In this document: piece after piece, positions 6,883-14,518 of the stretch
How positions within the stretch are numbered: the stretch's first letter is position 1
How the letters are laid out: each line of letters opens with the position of its first letter
Source: an uncultured Flavobacteriales bacterium
Lineage (GTDB): Bacteria; Bacteroidota; Bacteroidia; Flavobacteriales_E; Vicingaceae
Length of the DNA stretch: 40,861 nt
Direction: 5' to 3'
Assembly: GCA_913056345.1 (NCBI GenBank)
Contig: CAJXMH010000026.1
Span: 1-40,861, forward strand
The notes under the pieces: generated by a model
Database searches by the model: none
What the model was told of the DNA's origin: nothing
What the model saw: only the letters and a program-made list of their open reading frames with translations
Translations under genes and position numbers: made by a program

Positions 6883-7923
6883 ATGAAAAATTCAAATCGC
6901 CCAATCATCATCTGGCTACTTAGCGGTTGTGTTCTGATTTTCATTATGGTCGCAATAGGCGGCATGACTCGTTTAACCCATTCAGGTTTATCAATGGTAG
7001 AATGGACTTTATTCGGAAGTACTCCTCCTTCTACAGATGCTGCCTGGCTAGAAATGTTTGAGAAATACAAACAATATCCTGAATATAAATTAGTGAATTT
7101 CAATTTCAGCCTAGAGGAGTTTAAGCGGATCTTTTGGTGGGAATATATTCATAGAATGTTTGGTCGTTTTATTGGACTTGTTTTCATTATTCCTTTTTTA
7201 TGGTTTTGGATTAAAGGGAAGTTAAGCTCCTCTTTAAAACCTAAACTCGTGTTCTTGCTTTGCTTAGGGGGCTTTCAAGGATTACTTGGCTGGTATATGG
7301 TTAAGAGTGGATTGATCCAAGACCCTGACGTAAGTCATTACCGTTTAGCAATGCACCTTACAACAGCCTTTTTAACCTTTTCTTATACTTTTTGGTTGGC
7401 GCTCGGTCTGATCTACCCCAAACCTACTACGCAGGTTTCAGGCATGAAAAATTCGATTAGGGGATTGCTAATGCTCTTAATTGTGCAGATAGTTTGGGGA
7501 GCTTACGTAGCTGGCTTGAATGCAGGAAAGGTCTACAACAGCTGGCCGCTTATGGGTGATTCTTTGATAGCGGACTCTGTAACAGCAATGTCGCCTTGGT
7601 GGTCTAATTTTGTTGAGGGATTGGCAGGAGTGCAATTTGTTCACCGTTATTTGGCCTACGCAGTTGTTGCATGGGTAATCTACTTAGTGATTAAATCGAG
7701 GAAGAAGGTGCTTGCAAGCAGTCAGAAAGCAGGTATCAATTTCCTTGCTATTGCTGTAAGTTTTCAATTTTTACTCGGAATTTTTACGCTTCTGTATGCT
7801 GTTCCGGTAAGTCTAGGCCTATTGCATCAACTTGGTGCTTTTATTTTATTGGGCGGCACAATTTTTTGTTTGCACCGATTTAGCAAAACCTCTACTGATT
7901 TTGCTCAGGCGATTGCCAGCTAA
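6883..7923 (+). CDS. ctaA: Heme A synthase (COX15/CtaA family)
   Basis: Oxidises heme O to heme A for cytochrome aa3 oxidase, in the inner membrane. From the ATG at 6883 it is 346 residues with about eight membrane helices. The four family histidines are visible: His90 (EYIHRMFGR), His158 (LAMHLTTAF), His254 (FVHRYLAYA) and His315 (LLHQLGAF). The N-terminal GGMTRLTHSGLSMVEW is also typical. The length resembles alpha-proteobacterial and mitochondrial type enzymes. A TTG at 6856 would give a longer frame, but it lies inside the terminator hairpin, so I use the ATG. The last 32 bases overlap the convergent gldD gene. Confidence 0.95.
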   Translation: MKNSNRPIIIWLLSGCVLIFIMVAIGGMTRLTHSGLSMVEWTLFGSTPPSTDAAWLEMFEKYKQYPEYKLVNFNFSLEEFKRIFWWEYIHRMFGRFIGLVFIIPFLWFWIKGKLSSSLKPKLVFLLCLGGFQGLLGWYMVKSGLIQDPDVSHYRLAMHLTTAFLTFSYTFWLALGLIYPKPTTQVSGMKNSIRGLLMLLIVQIVWGAYVAGLNAGKVYNSWPLMGDSLIADSVTAMSPWWSNFVEGLAGVQFVHRYLAYAVVAWVIYLVIKSRKKVLASSQKAGINFLAIAVSFQFLLGIFTLLYAVPVSLGLLHQLGAFILLGGTIFCLHRFSKTSTDFAQAIAS

Positions 7924-8485
7924 AGGTTTCAATAAAGTGCTCAATGTCTTTTTGGATGTAACTTAAAACAGGAGCTATTGAATCGTAATTGGGTTCAACA
8001 TTAAAGTAAAGAGCTCCCCGCAAGAAATGTTGGTTGCTGTCCGTTACAAAGAATTGTAAGTTGGAGGCAGCATTACCTTCTATTTGATAGTACATACCAT
8101 AGACAGATTCTTCAGGATTTACGATCTGGTTTTCTTGGATGTCTTGAGCTTTAACAACGTGTTTATAAACGAGTGACCTAGAATCTTCAAGTAACTTTGC
8201 TAAGTTAGTGTCTACTGGCGCATAACTAAGGTGCACTCTTGCTCCAAAGCGCTTAAAATCTAAATTTAGAAAGTTTGGATTTTTTGCTGACCGTTCCAAG
8301 TTGGTTGCTGCATATTGGGGAAGTTCAAACCGAAAAGGAAAAGGCAGGCTATCTACTTCTCGGTAATTTTTTTCAGCTAAGTCTATCCTAAAATAACCTT
8401 CAGGCCTTGGAACGCTGCTCCTGTCGCAAGCCCCCCAACTGATCAGGCATAAGGTAATTGCTAGAAATCTAATTGGCTTAGGCAT
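7892..8485 (-). CDS. gldD: Gliding motility lipoprotein GldD
   Basis: A 197-residue outer-envelope lipoprotein required for gliding in Flavobacterium johnsoniae. The signal MPKPIRFLAITLCLISWGAC places the lipid cysteine at residue 20. The mature start RPEGYFRIDLAEKNYREVDSLPFPFRFELPQYA is the GldD signature, and FFVTDSNQHFLRGALYFNVEPNYDS is the conserved end. It starts 3 bases after the gldE stop, as in the known mutY-ssb-gldE-gldD order. Its 3' end overlaps ctaA by 32 bases on the other strand. Confidence 0.93.
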   Translation of the reverse strand: MPKPIRFLAITLCLISWGACDRSSVPRPEGYFRIDLAEKNYREVDSLPFPFRFELPQYAATNLERSAKNPNFLNLDFKRFGARVHLSYAPVDTNLAKLLEDSRSLVYKHVVKAQDIQENQIVNPEESVYGMYYQIEGNAASNLQFFVTDSNQHFLRGALYFNVEPNYDSIAPVLSYIQKDIEHFIETFSWQSPEQNQ

Positions 8486-8488
8486 AGC

Positions 8489-9826
8489 TTATTCGTTTCC
8501 TTCCTCTTTAGGGAGTATGGTTATTTTCACCCTTTTTATCCTTCTTTTATCTGCTGCATCAATGGTAATCAGAAAGTTTTCAAAGGTTGTTTTCTCATTT
8601 TTCTGCGGGATTTTACCAAAAATCTCAAGTGCAAATCCAGCTAAGGTTTCAGCTTCACCTTTAGCTTCATCAAAAGGTTCATCATCAAGGTCGAGTACTT
8701 TGTAAACATCATTTATTGGTGTCTTACCTTCGAAAACATAGTTGGAATCATCCAGTTTAGAATAAGTCAAGTCTTCATCGTCAAACTCGTCTGATATTTC
8801 ACCTACGATCTCTTCTAAAATGTCCTCTAAACTAATGATTCCGGAGCTCCCTCCATATTCGTCAACTACAATTGCTAAGTGAGTCTTTCTACCTTGAAAT
8901 TCTTTTAAGAGATCATCAATTTTCTTGTTTTCAGGTACAAAGAAGGGCTTTCGAATGAGTTTCATCCATTCAAAGTCGTCTTTGTTTAGGTGGGGGAGTA
9001 GATCTTTTATGAAAAGAACCCCTTTAATGTTGTCAAAATTATCGTGATATACAGGAATTCGAGAATAGCCTGACTCCAAAATGGTGCTCCTTACTTTCTG
9101 AATGTCATCGCTATCTTCTAAGCTGATCACATCAACCCTAGAGGTCATAACTTGCTTTACCTCAATATTGCCAAATCGAACTATTCCTTCTAATATCTTT
9201 TGGTCCTCATCGCGCTCATTTTCATCAGAGGTGAGTTCCAAAGCATGCGATAACTCATCGACGGAAATGTTGTGTCCTTTCTTTTTTATCCGTTTATCGA
9301 TAAAGTTGGTAGAGTTTACTAATAAACTGCTAAAGGGTTTTAAAAAGGCTCTTAAATAAAAGATGGGGAAGGCCATCAATGAGGCCAAGCTTAAGGCGTT
9401 TTTATTGGCATAGATCTTTGGTATTACTTCGCCTAGCAGCAATAATAGAAAAGTAACTACAACCACTTGTATTAAAAATTGAAGTGTCGGACTGAAGTCG
9501 GCGATCAGCTGGTCGGTTAAGTAGGTTGACAGGATCACAATCGCTACGTTAACAAAGTTGTTGGTGATCAAGATCGTGGCTAGTAGTCGTTTTGGCCTTT
9601 CAAGTAAAGAGGTGAGTAGTTTGGAAGACTTTATTTTTCCTCCTTCTATTTCTGTTCGGTCGTTTGGGCTTAGTGAAAAATAGGCCACTTCAGAACCTGA
9701 AATAAGGGCTGAGCATGCCAACAGGATCAGCATGGCTAAAACTGCAACAATAAGTTCTATTGATTGGAAAAGTGGGGAGTTGTTTTGTAAAACGAGCGCT
9801 AGGCTCTGTTGAAAGGGGTCATCCAA
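8489..9826 (-). CDS. gldE: Gliding motility protein GldE (CNNM/CBS/CorC-type membrane protein)
   Basis: A 445-residue protein of the hemolysin-C/CorC superfamily. Residues about 20-190 are a DUF21/CNNM membrane domain with several helices (ELIVAVLAMLILLACSALISGSEVAYFSLS). Residues about 215-335 form a CBS pair (VMTSRVDVISLEDSDDIQKV; HLAIVVDEYGGSSGIISLEDILEEIVGEISDEFDDE). The C-terminal 90 residues are the CorC_HlyC transporter-associated domain. In F. johnsoniae, gldE sits next to gldD and extra copies partly suppress gldB defects. A role in Mg or other ion homeostasis is possible from the family. It lies 41 bases downstream of ssb. Confidence 0.9.
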   Translation of the reverse strand: MDDPFQQSLALVLQNNSPLFQSIELIVAVLAMLILLACSALISGSEVAYFSLSPNDRTEIEGGKIKSSKLLTSLLERPKRLLATILITNNFVNVAIVILSTYLTDQLIADFSPTLQFLIQVVVVTFLLLLLGEVIPKIYANKNALSLASLMAFPIFYLRAFLKPFSSLLVNSTNFIDKRIKKKGHNISVDELSHALELTSDENERDEDQKILEGIVRFGNIEVKQVMTSRVDVISLEDSDDIQKVRSTILESGYSRIPVYHDNFDNIKGVLFIKDLLPHLNKDDFEWMKLIRKPFFVPENKKIDDLLKEFQGRKTHLAIVVDEYGGSSGIISLEDILEEIVGEISDEFDDEDLTYSKLDDSNYVFEGKTPINDVYKVLDLDDEPFDEAKGEAETLAGFALEIFGKIPQKNEKTTFENFLITIDAADKRRIKRVKITILPKEEGNE

Positions 9827-9867
9827 AATAAATTAGTTTGGTAAACACTTGCGTCAAAGCAATTAAA

Positions 9868-10293
9868 CTAAAACGGCAAATCGTCTTTTGAGTCCTCTTC
9901 TTGATTGTGATCAGCCGGAGCAGTTTTGCTGTTTTCCGTAGTTTTCGAAGCACTGTTTTCACCTCTGCTGCCAAGCATTGTCATGTTGTCTCCAACAATT
10001 TCGGTGGTATAACGAGTATTACCCTCTTTGTCTTGCCATGAACGGCTTCTTATTTTACCTTCAATATATACTTGACTTCCTTTTTTAAGGTATTGCTCAG
10101 CAACTTGGGCTAAGCCCCTCCAAAGCACGATGTTGTGCCATTCGGTTTGCTCTTGCCTATTGCCATTTTTGTCTTTATAGCTTTCAGTTGTAGCAACCGG
10201 AAAGTTGGCTACAGCTGCGCCATTTTCTAAATGTCTTACTTCGGGATCTTTTCCAAGATTTCCTACAAGTATCACTTTGTTTATTCCTGCCAT
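9868..10293 (-). CDS. ssb: Single-stranded DNA-binding protein
   Basis: A 141-residue SSB with the OB fold in residues 1-105 ([52 protein letters not shown]) and a short flexible tail ending in the acidic DDLPF tip that recruits repair and replication partners. It follows mutY by 11 bases but also has its own TAnnTTTG element inside the 3' end of mutY (10323-10330), so it can be expressed apart from mutY. Confidence 0.97.
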   Translation of the reverse strand: MAGINKVILVGNLGKDPEVRHLENGAAVANFPVATTESYKDKNGNRQEQTEWHNIVLWRGLAQVAEQYLKKGSQVYIEGKIRSRSWQDKEGNTRYTTEIVGDNMTMLGSRGENSASKTTENSKTAPADHNQEEDSKDDLPF

Positions 10294-10304
10294 TCAGTGT
10301 AAAA

Positions 10305-11408
10305 TCAAGATTTTGCTTCGGGCAAAGATAGCAAATTGGTCTCTTCCTTTAAATACTTTTCAAGTAATATAGGAATGGGAAATTGCTTCAGGGAGGGTTT
10401 GGTGATTTGTTTGAATTTTAAAGGTTGAATTTCATCTAGGCGTTCAATCTTTAGGTGATAAAAACGGCTGTAAATTATCTGGTGAGATAAGATATGCTTG
10501 CGTTCTTCGGAAACTGCTTCGACAGTAAATGACTTTTGCTTAAGTAATTCTTTCAGCGCTTTGCTTTTGATTAGTTCTTCCGTGCTTTTTGGGGCAGTAG
10601 ATTCAATTAAAGGAAAATCGTATAGGTTTTGCCAAATTCCCTTTTGGTCGCGTTTTTTGATCAAAAGGTGTTTTTGATCTTCGATGATCAAATAGTGGAA
10701 GAAACGCTTTTTCTGTTTGATGCTTGCTTTCTTTACAGGTAGTTCAGCAGCTTTGTTTTTTTCGAAAGCAAAGCAATGTTCGTTAACTGGGCATGATTCA
10801 CATTTTGGTTTTTTAGGTGTACAAACCAAGGCGCCTAATTCCATTACTGCCTGATTGAATATAGCAGCTTGGTCTGTAGGCATTAAGGTTTGAGCGATTC
10901 GGCTAAACTCTTTTTTAGCCTTCGGCGTATTAATGGGCGTATAAATCCCGAATATTCGAGCCAGTAACCGATATACATTGCCATCAACCACGGCTGCAGG
11001 CTGATCAAAAGCAAATGAAGCAACAGCGGCTGCAGTGTAATCTCCAACACCCTTGAGCTTTTTTAATTCTGTAAAGGTGGTAGGAAACTTTCCATCGTAT
11101 TCATTTACAATTTTTTTAGCTGTAGCATGCAAATTCCTAGCTCTTGAATAATACCCTAAGCCTTGCCAATTTTTTAGCACCTCCTCTTCAGAAGCCTGAG
11201 CGAGATCTTCCACCTGGGGGTATTCCGCGACAAATTTCAAGTAGTAAGCAAGTCCTTGATCAACTCGGGTTTGTTGAAGTATTATCTCTGAAAGCCATAT
11301 TTTATAAGCATCAGTGGTTTCTCTCCATGGTAATTTGCGGTGGTTAGCCGTATACCATTTGATTAATTTAAAGCTGATTAGATGGTTCTGGTCTATAGAA
11401 TTATTCAA
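10305..11408 (-). CDS. mutY: A/G-specific adenine glycosylase
   Basis: Removes adenine mispaired with 8-oxoguanine. The 367 residues contain the HhH-GPD fold: catalytic Glu41 in LSEIILQQTRV, HhH motif LKGVGDYTAAAVASFAF, catalytic Asp142 in VVDGNVYRLLAR, and an iron-sulfur cluster at Cys196-x6-Cys203-x2-Cys206-x5-Cys212. Residues about 230-350 form the MutT-like NUDIX domain that reads 8-oxoG. No ATG is available near the N-terminus; the frame opens with TTG at 11408 (M-NNSIDQNHLISF), which I take as the start. It heads mutY-ssb-gldE-gldD and is divergent from the HU-like gene. Confidence 0.95.
   Translation of the reverse strand: MNNSIDQNHLISFKLIKWYTANHRKLPWRETTDAYKIWLSEIILQQTRVDQGLAYYLKFVAEYPQVEDLAQASEEEVLKNWQGLGYYSRARNLHATAKKIVNEYDGKFPTTFTELKKLKGVGDYTAAAVASFAFDQPAAVVDGNVYRLLARIFGIYTPINTPKAKKEFSRIAQTLMPTDQAAIFNQAVMELGALVCTPKKPKCESCPVNEHCFAFEKNKAAELPVKKASIKQKKRFFHYLIIEDQKHLLIKKRDQKGIWQNLYDFPLIESTAPKSTEELIKSKALKELLKQKSFTVEAVSEERKHILSHQIIYSRFYHLKIERLDEIQPLKFKQITKPSLKQFPIPILLEKYLKEETNLLSLPEAKS
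10323..10330 (-). promoter_or_regulatory. Putative ssb promoter inside the mutY 3' end
   Basis: The minus strand reads TATCTTTG, a match to TAnnTTTG, about 30 bases before the ssb start. It would give ssb (and gldE-gldD) expression independent of mutY. Confidence 0.5.
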
Positions 11409-11466
11409 ATCGTCGAATAGAATTTTAACAATATGATAATTAGTTAATTGAGGAGAAAATTATTAT

Positions 11467-11474
11467 TATATTTG
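11467..11474 (+). promoter_or_regulatory. Putative promoter of the HU-rng operon
   Basis: TATATTTG matches TAnnTTTG. A TTG at 11448-11450 is 16 bases upstream, slightly short for a -33 element. A small hairpin, AAGGG (11484-11488) / CCCTT (11493-11497), would sit at the very 5' end of the transcript. Confidence 0.6.
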
Positions 11475-11539
11475 CCGCCCGAAAAGGGAAACCCCTTATA
11501 CTTAACTATTGTTTCACACAAATCACAAATTTATTTAAG

Positions 11540-11827
11540 ATGACAAAAGCAGATATCGTAGCTGAGATTTCAGAAAAAACAGGAGTAGAAAAAGTGGCAG
11601 TACAAGCTACTGTTGAAGAATTTATGAGCTCTATCAGAAAGTCTCTAGAAAACGGCGAGAATGTTTATTTAAGAGGCTTTGGTAGCTTCATCACTAAAAA
11701 GAGAGCTGAAAAAACGGGAAGAAATATTTCAAAGAATACCACTATGATTATTCCTGAGCATTTTATACCTGCTTTTAAGCCTTCTAAAAGCTTTGTAGAA
11801 AAAGTTAAACAAAACGTAAAGCCTTAA
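11540..11827 (+). CDS. HU/IHF-family DNA-binding protein
   Basis: A 95-residue nucleoid protein: MTKADIVAEISEKTG, the helical dimer part (1-45), and the beta-arm region with GFGSFITKKRAEKTGRN (45-62), followed by the IPAFKPSKSFVEKVK end. The arm is ordinary in length, and the residues around NISKNTTMIIPEHFIPAF resemble the IHF-like branch common in Bacteroidota. It is the first gene of a plus-strand unit with the TPR gene, the 30-residue basic protein gene and rng. It follows a 65-base leader from the predicted promoter. Confidence 0.95.
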   Translation: MTKADIVAEISEKTGVEKVAVQATVEEFMSSIRKSLENGENVYLRGFGSFITKKRAEKTGRNISKNTTMIIPEHFIPAFKPSKSFVEKVKQNVKP

Positions 11828-11828
11828 T

Positions 11829-12719
11829 TTGAGCAAGTTTTCAAATACAACAAAGAAGCAACTCTTGCTAATACTAGCAGGAGTTGTTTTTCTGGTGGCC
11901 ATTATGTTCATGCCCAAGAGCAAGAGTAGTTCTGAAGATAATGAAATTGCAGAAGAGCTTTTACACAATGATGCTGAGCATGATCATGAACACGAGCATG
12001 AACAAGCTTCAGACGAACAAGAAATGGCTCCCGATCAACCGAGCTTAAGTCCTGAGCTAGCTCAAAAATTTGAGACTTTAGAGTCGAAAGCAAAACAAGT
12101 AGCAGATGTTGATACTAAACTTGCCTTATATGACTCTTTAATTGGGCTAAGCATCAAGAATAACTTACCACCATCTGTTGCAAAATACAGTAAACTAAAG
12201 GCACAGGCTGTACCTACAGAAAATAATTGGCTTTTAGCCGGTGATAATTATTTTAAAGCTTTTCGACTATCAAAGAACAAAGCTGCACCAATGATCAAGG
12301 GTGCGGTTAAATGTTACAATGAGGTTTTAGCGCTTAATGAGAACAACTTAGTGGCTCAAACTGCACTAGGCGTGGCCTATGTTGAAGGAGCCGCAGCCAT
12401 AGGCGCTATGCCTATGAAAGGAATAGGAATGCTTAAGGATGTGTTAAATGTTGACCCAGAAAATATAGATGCCTTAACAAATTTGGGTTACTTTGCAATT
12501 CAATCAGGTCAATACGAAAAGGCGATAGAACGTTTTGAAACAGTGCTTAGGATTGATCCTGAAAATGCTGAAGCTTACATTTATTTAACTGATGTTTATT
12601 TGAGCCAAGATAAGGTAAGCAAAGGGATAGAGACATTAGAACAATACAAATCTATGGTGAACGACCCACTTGTTGCTAAACAAGTGGATGAATACATCTT
12701 AGAATTAAAAAACAAATAA
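11829..12719 (+). CDS. Membrane-anchored TPR protein
   Basis: A 296-residue protein with an N-terminal membrane anchor (QLLLILAGVVFLVAIMFM, about 11-28). A linker rich in His, Glu and Asp follows (LLHNDAEHDHEHEHEQASDEQE, about 43-64). The C-terminal half holds TPRs, clearest at about 210-285 (DALTNLGYFAIQSGQYEKAIERFETVLRIDPENAEAYIYLTDVYLSQ). No ATG precedes the membrane segment, so the TTG at 11829, one base after the HU-like stop, is taken as start. The TPR part should face the periplasm if the anchor is N-in. The His-rich linker may bind metal. The partner is unknown. Confidence 0.82.
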   Translation: MSKFSNTTKKQLLLILAGVVFLVAIMFMPKSKSSSEDNEIAEELLHNDAEHDHEHEHEQASDEQEMAPDQPSLSPELAQKFETLESKAKQVADVDTKLALYDSLIGLSIKNNLPPSVAKYSKLKAQAVPTENNWLLAGDNYFKAFRLSKNKAAPMIKGAVKCYNEVLALNENNLVAQTALGVAYVEGAAAIGAMPMKGIGMLKDVLNVDPENIDALTNLGYFAIQSGQYEKAIERFETVLRIDPENAEAYIYLTDVYLSQDKVSKGIETLEQYKSMVNDPLVAKQVDEYILELKNK

Positions 12720-12737
12720 TATTTAAAACTTAAAGTT

Positions 12738-12830
12738 ATGCCAAGCGGTAAGAAAAGAAAAAGACATAAGATGGCGACACACAAGCGTAAGAAGAGACTA
12801 CGCAAGAACCGTCACAAAAAGAAAAAGTAA
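12738..12830 (+). CDS. 30-residue very basic protein, likely small ribosomal protein (mS38/bS22-like)
   Basis: An ATG at 12738 opens a 31-codon frame ending in TAA at 12828-12830. The peptide begins MPSGKKRKRHKMATHKRKKR and continues with LRKNRHKKKK; about two thirds of the residues are Lys, Arg or His. It is too short for usual gene callers. I recall near-identical peptides at the same place upstream of rng in many Bacteroidota. The KRKRHKMxTHKRKKRLRKNR pattern resembles the COX24_C/mS38 family, which includes actinobacterial bS22. That points to a ribosome component that threads into rRNA, but the assignment is inference. It lies 18 bases after the TPR stop. Confidence 0.75.
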   Translation: MPSGKKRKRHKMATHKRKKRLRKNRHKKKK

Positions 12831-12846
12831 TCCAATACTCTTTTAG

Positions 12847-12866
12847 GGGAGTTCTCTCCCTGTTTT
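12847..12866 (+). terminator. Weak stem-loop with short T tract between the basic-protein gene and rng
   Basis: GGGAG (12847-12851) / CTCCC (12856-12860) with loop TTCT, followed by TGTTTT. It may partly end transcription or act as a processing site before rng. The evidence is weak. Confidence 0.35.
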
Positions 12867-12928
12867 GATTCTTGAAATAATCCCTGCATGTACTATGCCT
12901 TGGGATTGTTTCGTTTGTATAACTTTTG

Positions 12929-12940
12929 GCCCTATAGGGC
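12929..12940. repeat. 12-bp perfect palindrome in the rng leader
   Basis: GCCCTATAGGGC is self-complementary. It lies 18 bases before the rng start and directly after a near-consensus promoter-like TAACTTTTG (12920-12928). It could be an operator or part of an RNA structure; the role is unknown. Confidence 0.5.
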
Positions 12941-12957
12941 GAATGAAGTAAATTATC

Positions 12958-14511
12958 ATGAGTGTTGATTTAGTAATCAGCTCTAAGCCTTCAGAAGATG
13001 TCATTGCTTTACTTGAAGACAAAAGGCTTATTGAGCTGCACAAAGAAAAGAGTAACAATAATTACTCTGTAGGCGACATATATTTAGCTAGGATAAAGAA
13101 AGTTATGCCTGGTCTTAATGCTGCTTTCGTTGATGTAGGCTACGGGAAAGATGCTTTTTTACATTACTTAGATCTCGGACCCAATTTCTCATCCTTGAAT
13201 AGTTATGTAAAAGCAGTTAGGGCTAATAAGTATCAATCAGCTTCACTTAAAAAATTCAAGTTTGAAGCTGAAATTGATAAAGGTGGTAAGATTTCGGATC
13301 AACTCGAGTCGAATCAGCATGTTTTGGTTCAGATAGCGAAAGAGCCTATTTCTACCAAAGGACCTAGGTTAAGCAGTGAGATTTCGCTTGCAGGCCGATA
13401 CATGGTATTGGTGCCTTTTTCGGATCGCATCTCTGTTTCTCAAAAAATCCGGAATTACGAAGAAAAAGAAAGGCTTAAAAGGCTGATTAAGAGTATTCGA
13501 CCTGAAGGTTTTGGTGTTATTGTGCGAACAGTGGCTGAGAATAAAAAGGTGGCTGATCTTCATGCTGATCTAAGTGACTTGATGAATAAGTGGGAAGAAT
13601 GTTTCAAGCAAATCAAGAAAGCAAAGCCTCCGCATCGTGTCTTAGGGGAGTTAAGCAGGACTTCAGCAATGCTAAGAGACTTGCTCAACAAAGACTTCAA
13701 TAAAATATACGTTGACAATTTTGATACCAAGAAAGAGCTTGTAAGCTACATAAAGTCCATAGCTCCCGGCAAGGAGAAGATGGTTCAAGGATATCGCCGT
13801 AAAATTCCAATTTTCCAGCACTTTGGCATTGAGAAGCAAATCAAAGCTTCATTTGGTAAAAATGTTACCATGAAGTCGGGTTCTTATCTAGTGATTGAGC
13901 ATACCGAAGCCATGCATGTTATCGATGTTAACAGCGGACAAAGGAGTCGTACAAGTGATGATCAAGAGCAAAATGCACTAGAAGTCAACATTGAATCAGC
14001 TGAAGAAGTCGCTCGCCAATTGCGTTTGCGTGATATGGGTGGAATCATTGTGGTGGACTTTATAGATATGCGTGAAGGGGCGAATCGCGAAAAGCTGTTT
14101 GAGAAAATGCGTGAATTCATGAAAGAAGACCGCGCCAAGCATACCATATTACCTCCCACTAAATTTGGTTTGATTCAAATTACACGGCAGCGTGTAAGGC
14201 CTGAAATGGATATCAAAACGGCGGAGAAATGCCCTTGCTGTAATGGCACCGGAGAAACGCAAGCCACTGTTTTATTGATCGATGAGATTCAAAACAATTT
14301 ACGCTACATTCTAACGCAGTTTAACCAGAAGAAGATTACCCTAACTGTACATCCATTTATCGAGGCTTATATCACAAAGGGATTTTACTCCCTTCAGCGT
14401 AAATGGTATATGAAGTATAAAAAGTGGGTAAATGTTAGAGCTTCTGACGCCTATCAGTTTTTAGAGTACCGCTTTTTTGACTTAAACGGCGAAGAAATCA
14501 AGCTGAAGTAA
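12958..14511 (+). CDS. rng: Ribonuclease E/G family endoribonuclease
   Basis: Cuts single-stranded RNA in rRNA maturation and mRNA decay. The 517 residues lack the long RNase E C-terminal scaffold, so it is RNase G-like in size. The S1 domain begins near residue 38 (VGDIYLARIKKVMPGLNAAFVDVGYGKDAFLHY) and carries an insertion (about 72-120, rich in Lys and Ser). The catalytic Asp residues are visible at 323 (VIDVNSGQR) and 367 (IVVDFIDM). The zinc-link is CPCC at 425-428. The start ATG at 12958 gives the conserved N-terminus SVDLVISSKPSEDVIALLEDKRL. Its stop is 7 bases from the convergent MFS gene stop. Confidence 0.95.
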   Translation: MSVDLVISSKPSEDVIALLEDKRLIELHKEKSNNNYSVGDIYLARIKKVMPGLNAAFVDVGYGKDAFLHYLDLGPNFSSLNSYVKAVRANKYQSASLKKFKFEAEIDKGGKISDQLESNQHVLVQIAKEPISTKGPRLSSEISLAGRYMVLVPFSDRISVSQKIRNYEEKERLKRLIKSIRPEGFGVIVRTVAENKKVADLHADLSDLMNKWEECFKQIKKAKPPHRVLGELSRTSAMLRDLLNKDFNKIYVDNFDTKKELVSYIKSIAPGKEKMVQGYRRKIPIFQHFGIEKQIKASFGKNVTMKSGSYLVIEHTEAMHVIDVNSGQRSRTSDDQEQNALEVNIESAEEVARQLRLRDMGGIIVVDFIDMREGANREKLFEKMREFMKEDRAKHTILPPTKFGLIQITRQRVRPEMDIKTAEKCPCCNGTGETQATVLLIDEIQNNLRYILTQFNQKKITLTVHPFIEAYITKGFYSLQRKWYMKYKKWVNVRASDAYQFLEYRFFDLNGEEIKLK

Positions 14512-14518
14512 GGACTCC

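Noticed and set aside
6801-7103. Minus-strand 100-codon frame across the ctaA start
   Set aside because: It is antisense to ctaA and spans the terminator; no recognisable protein.
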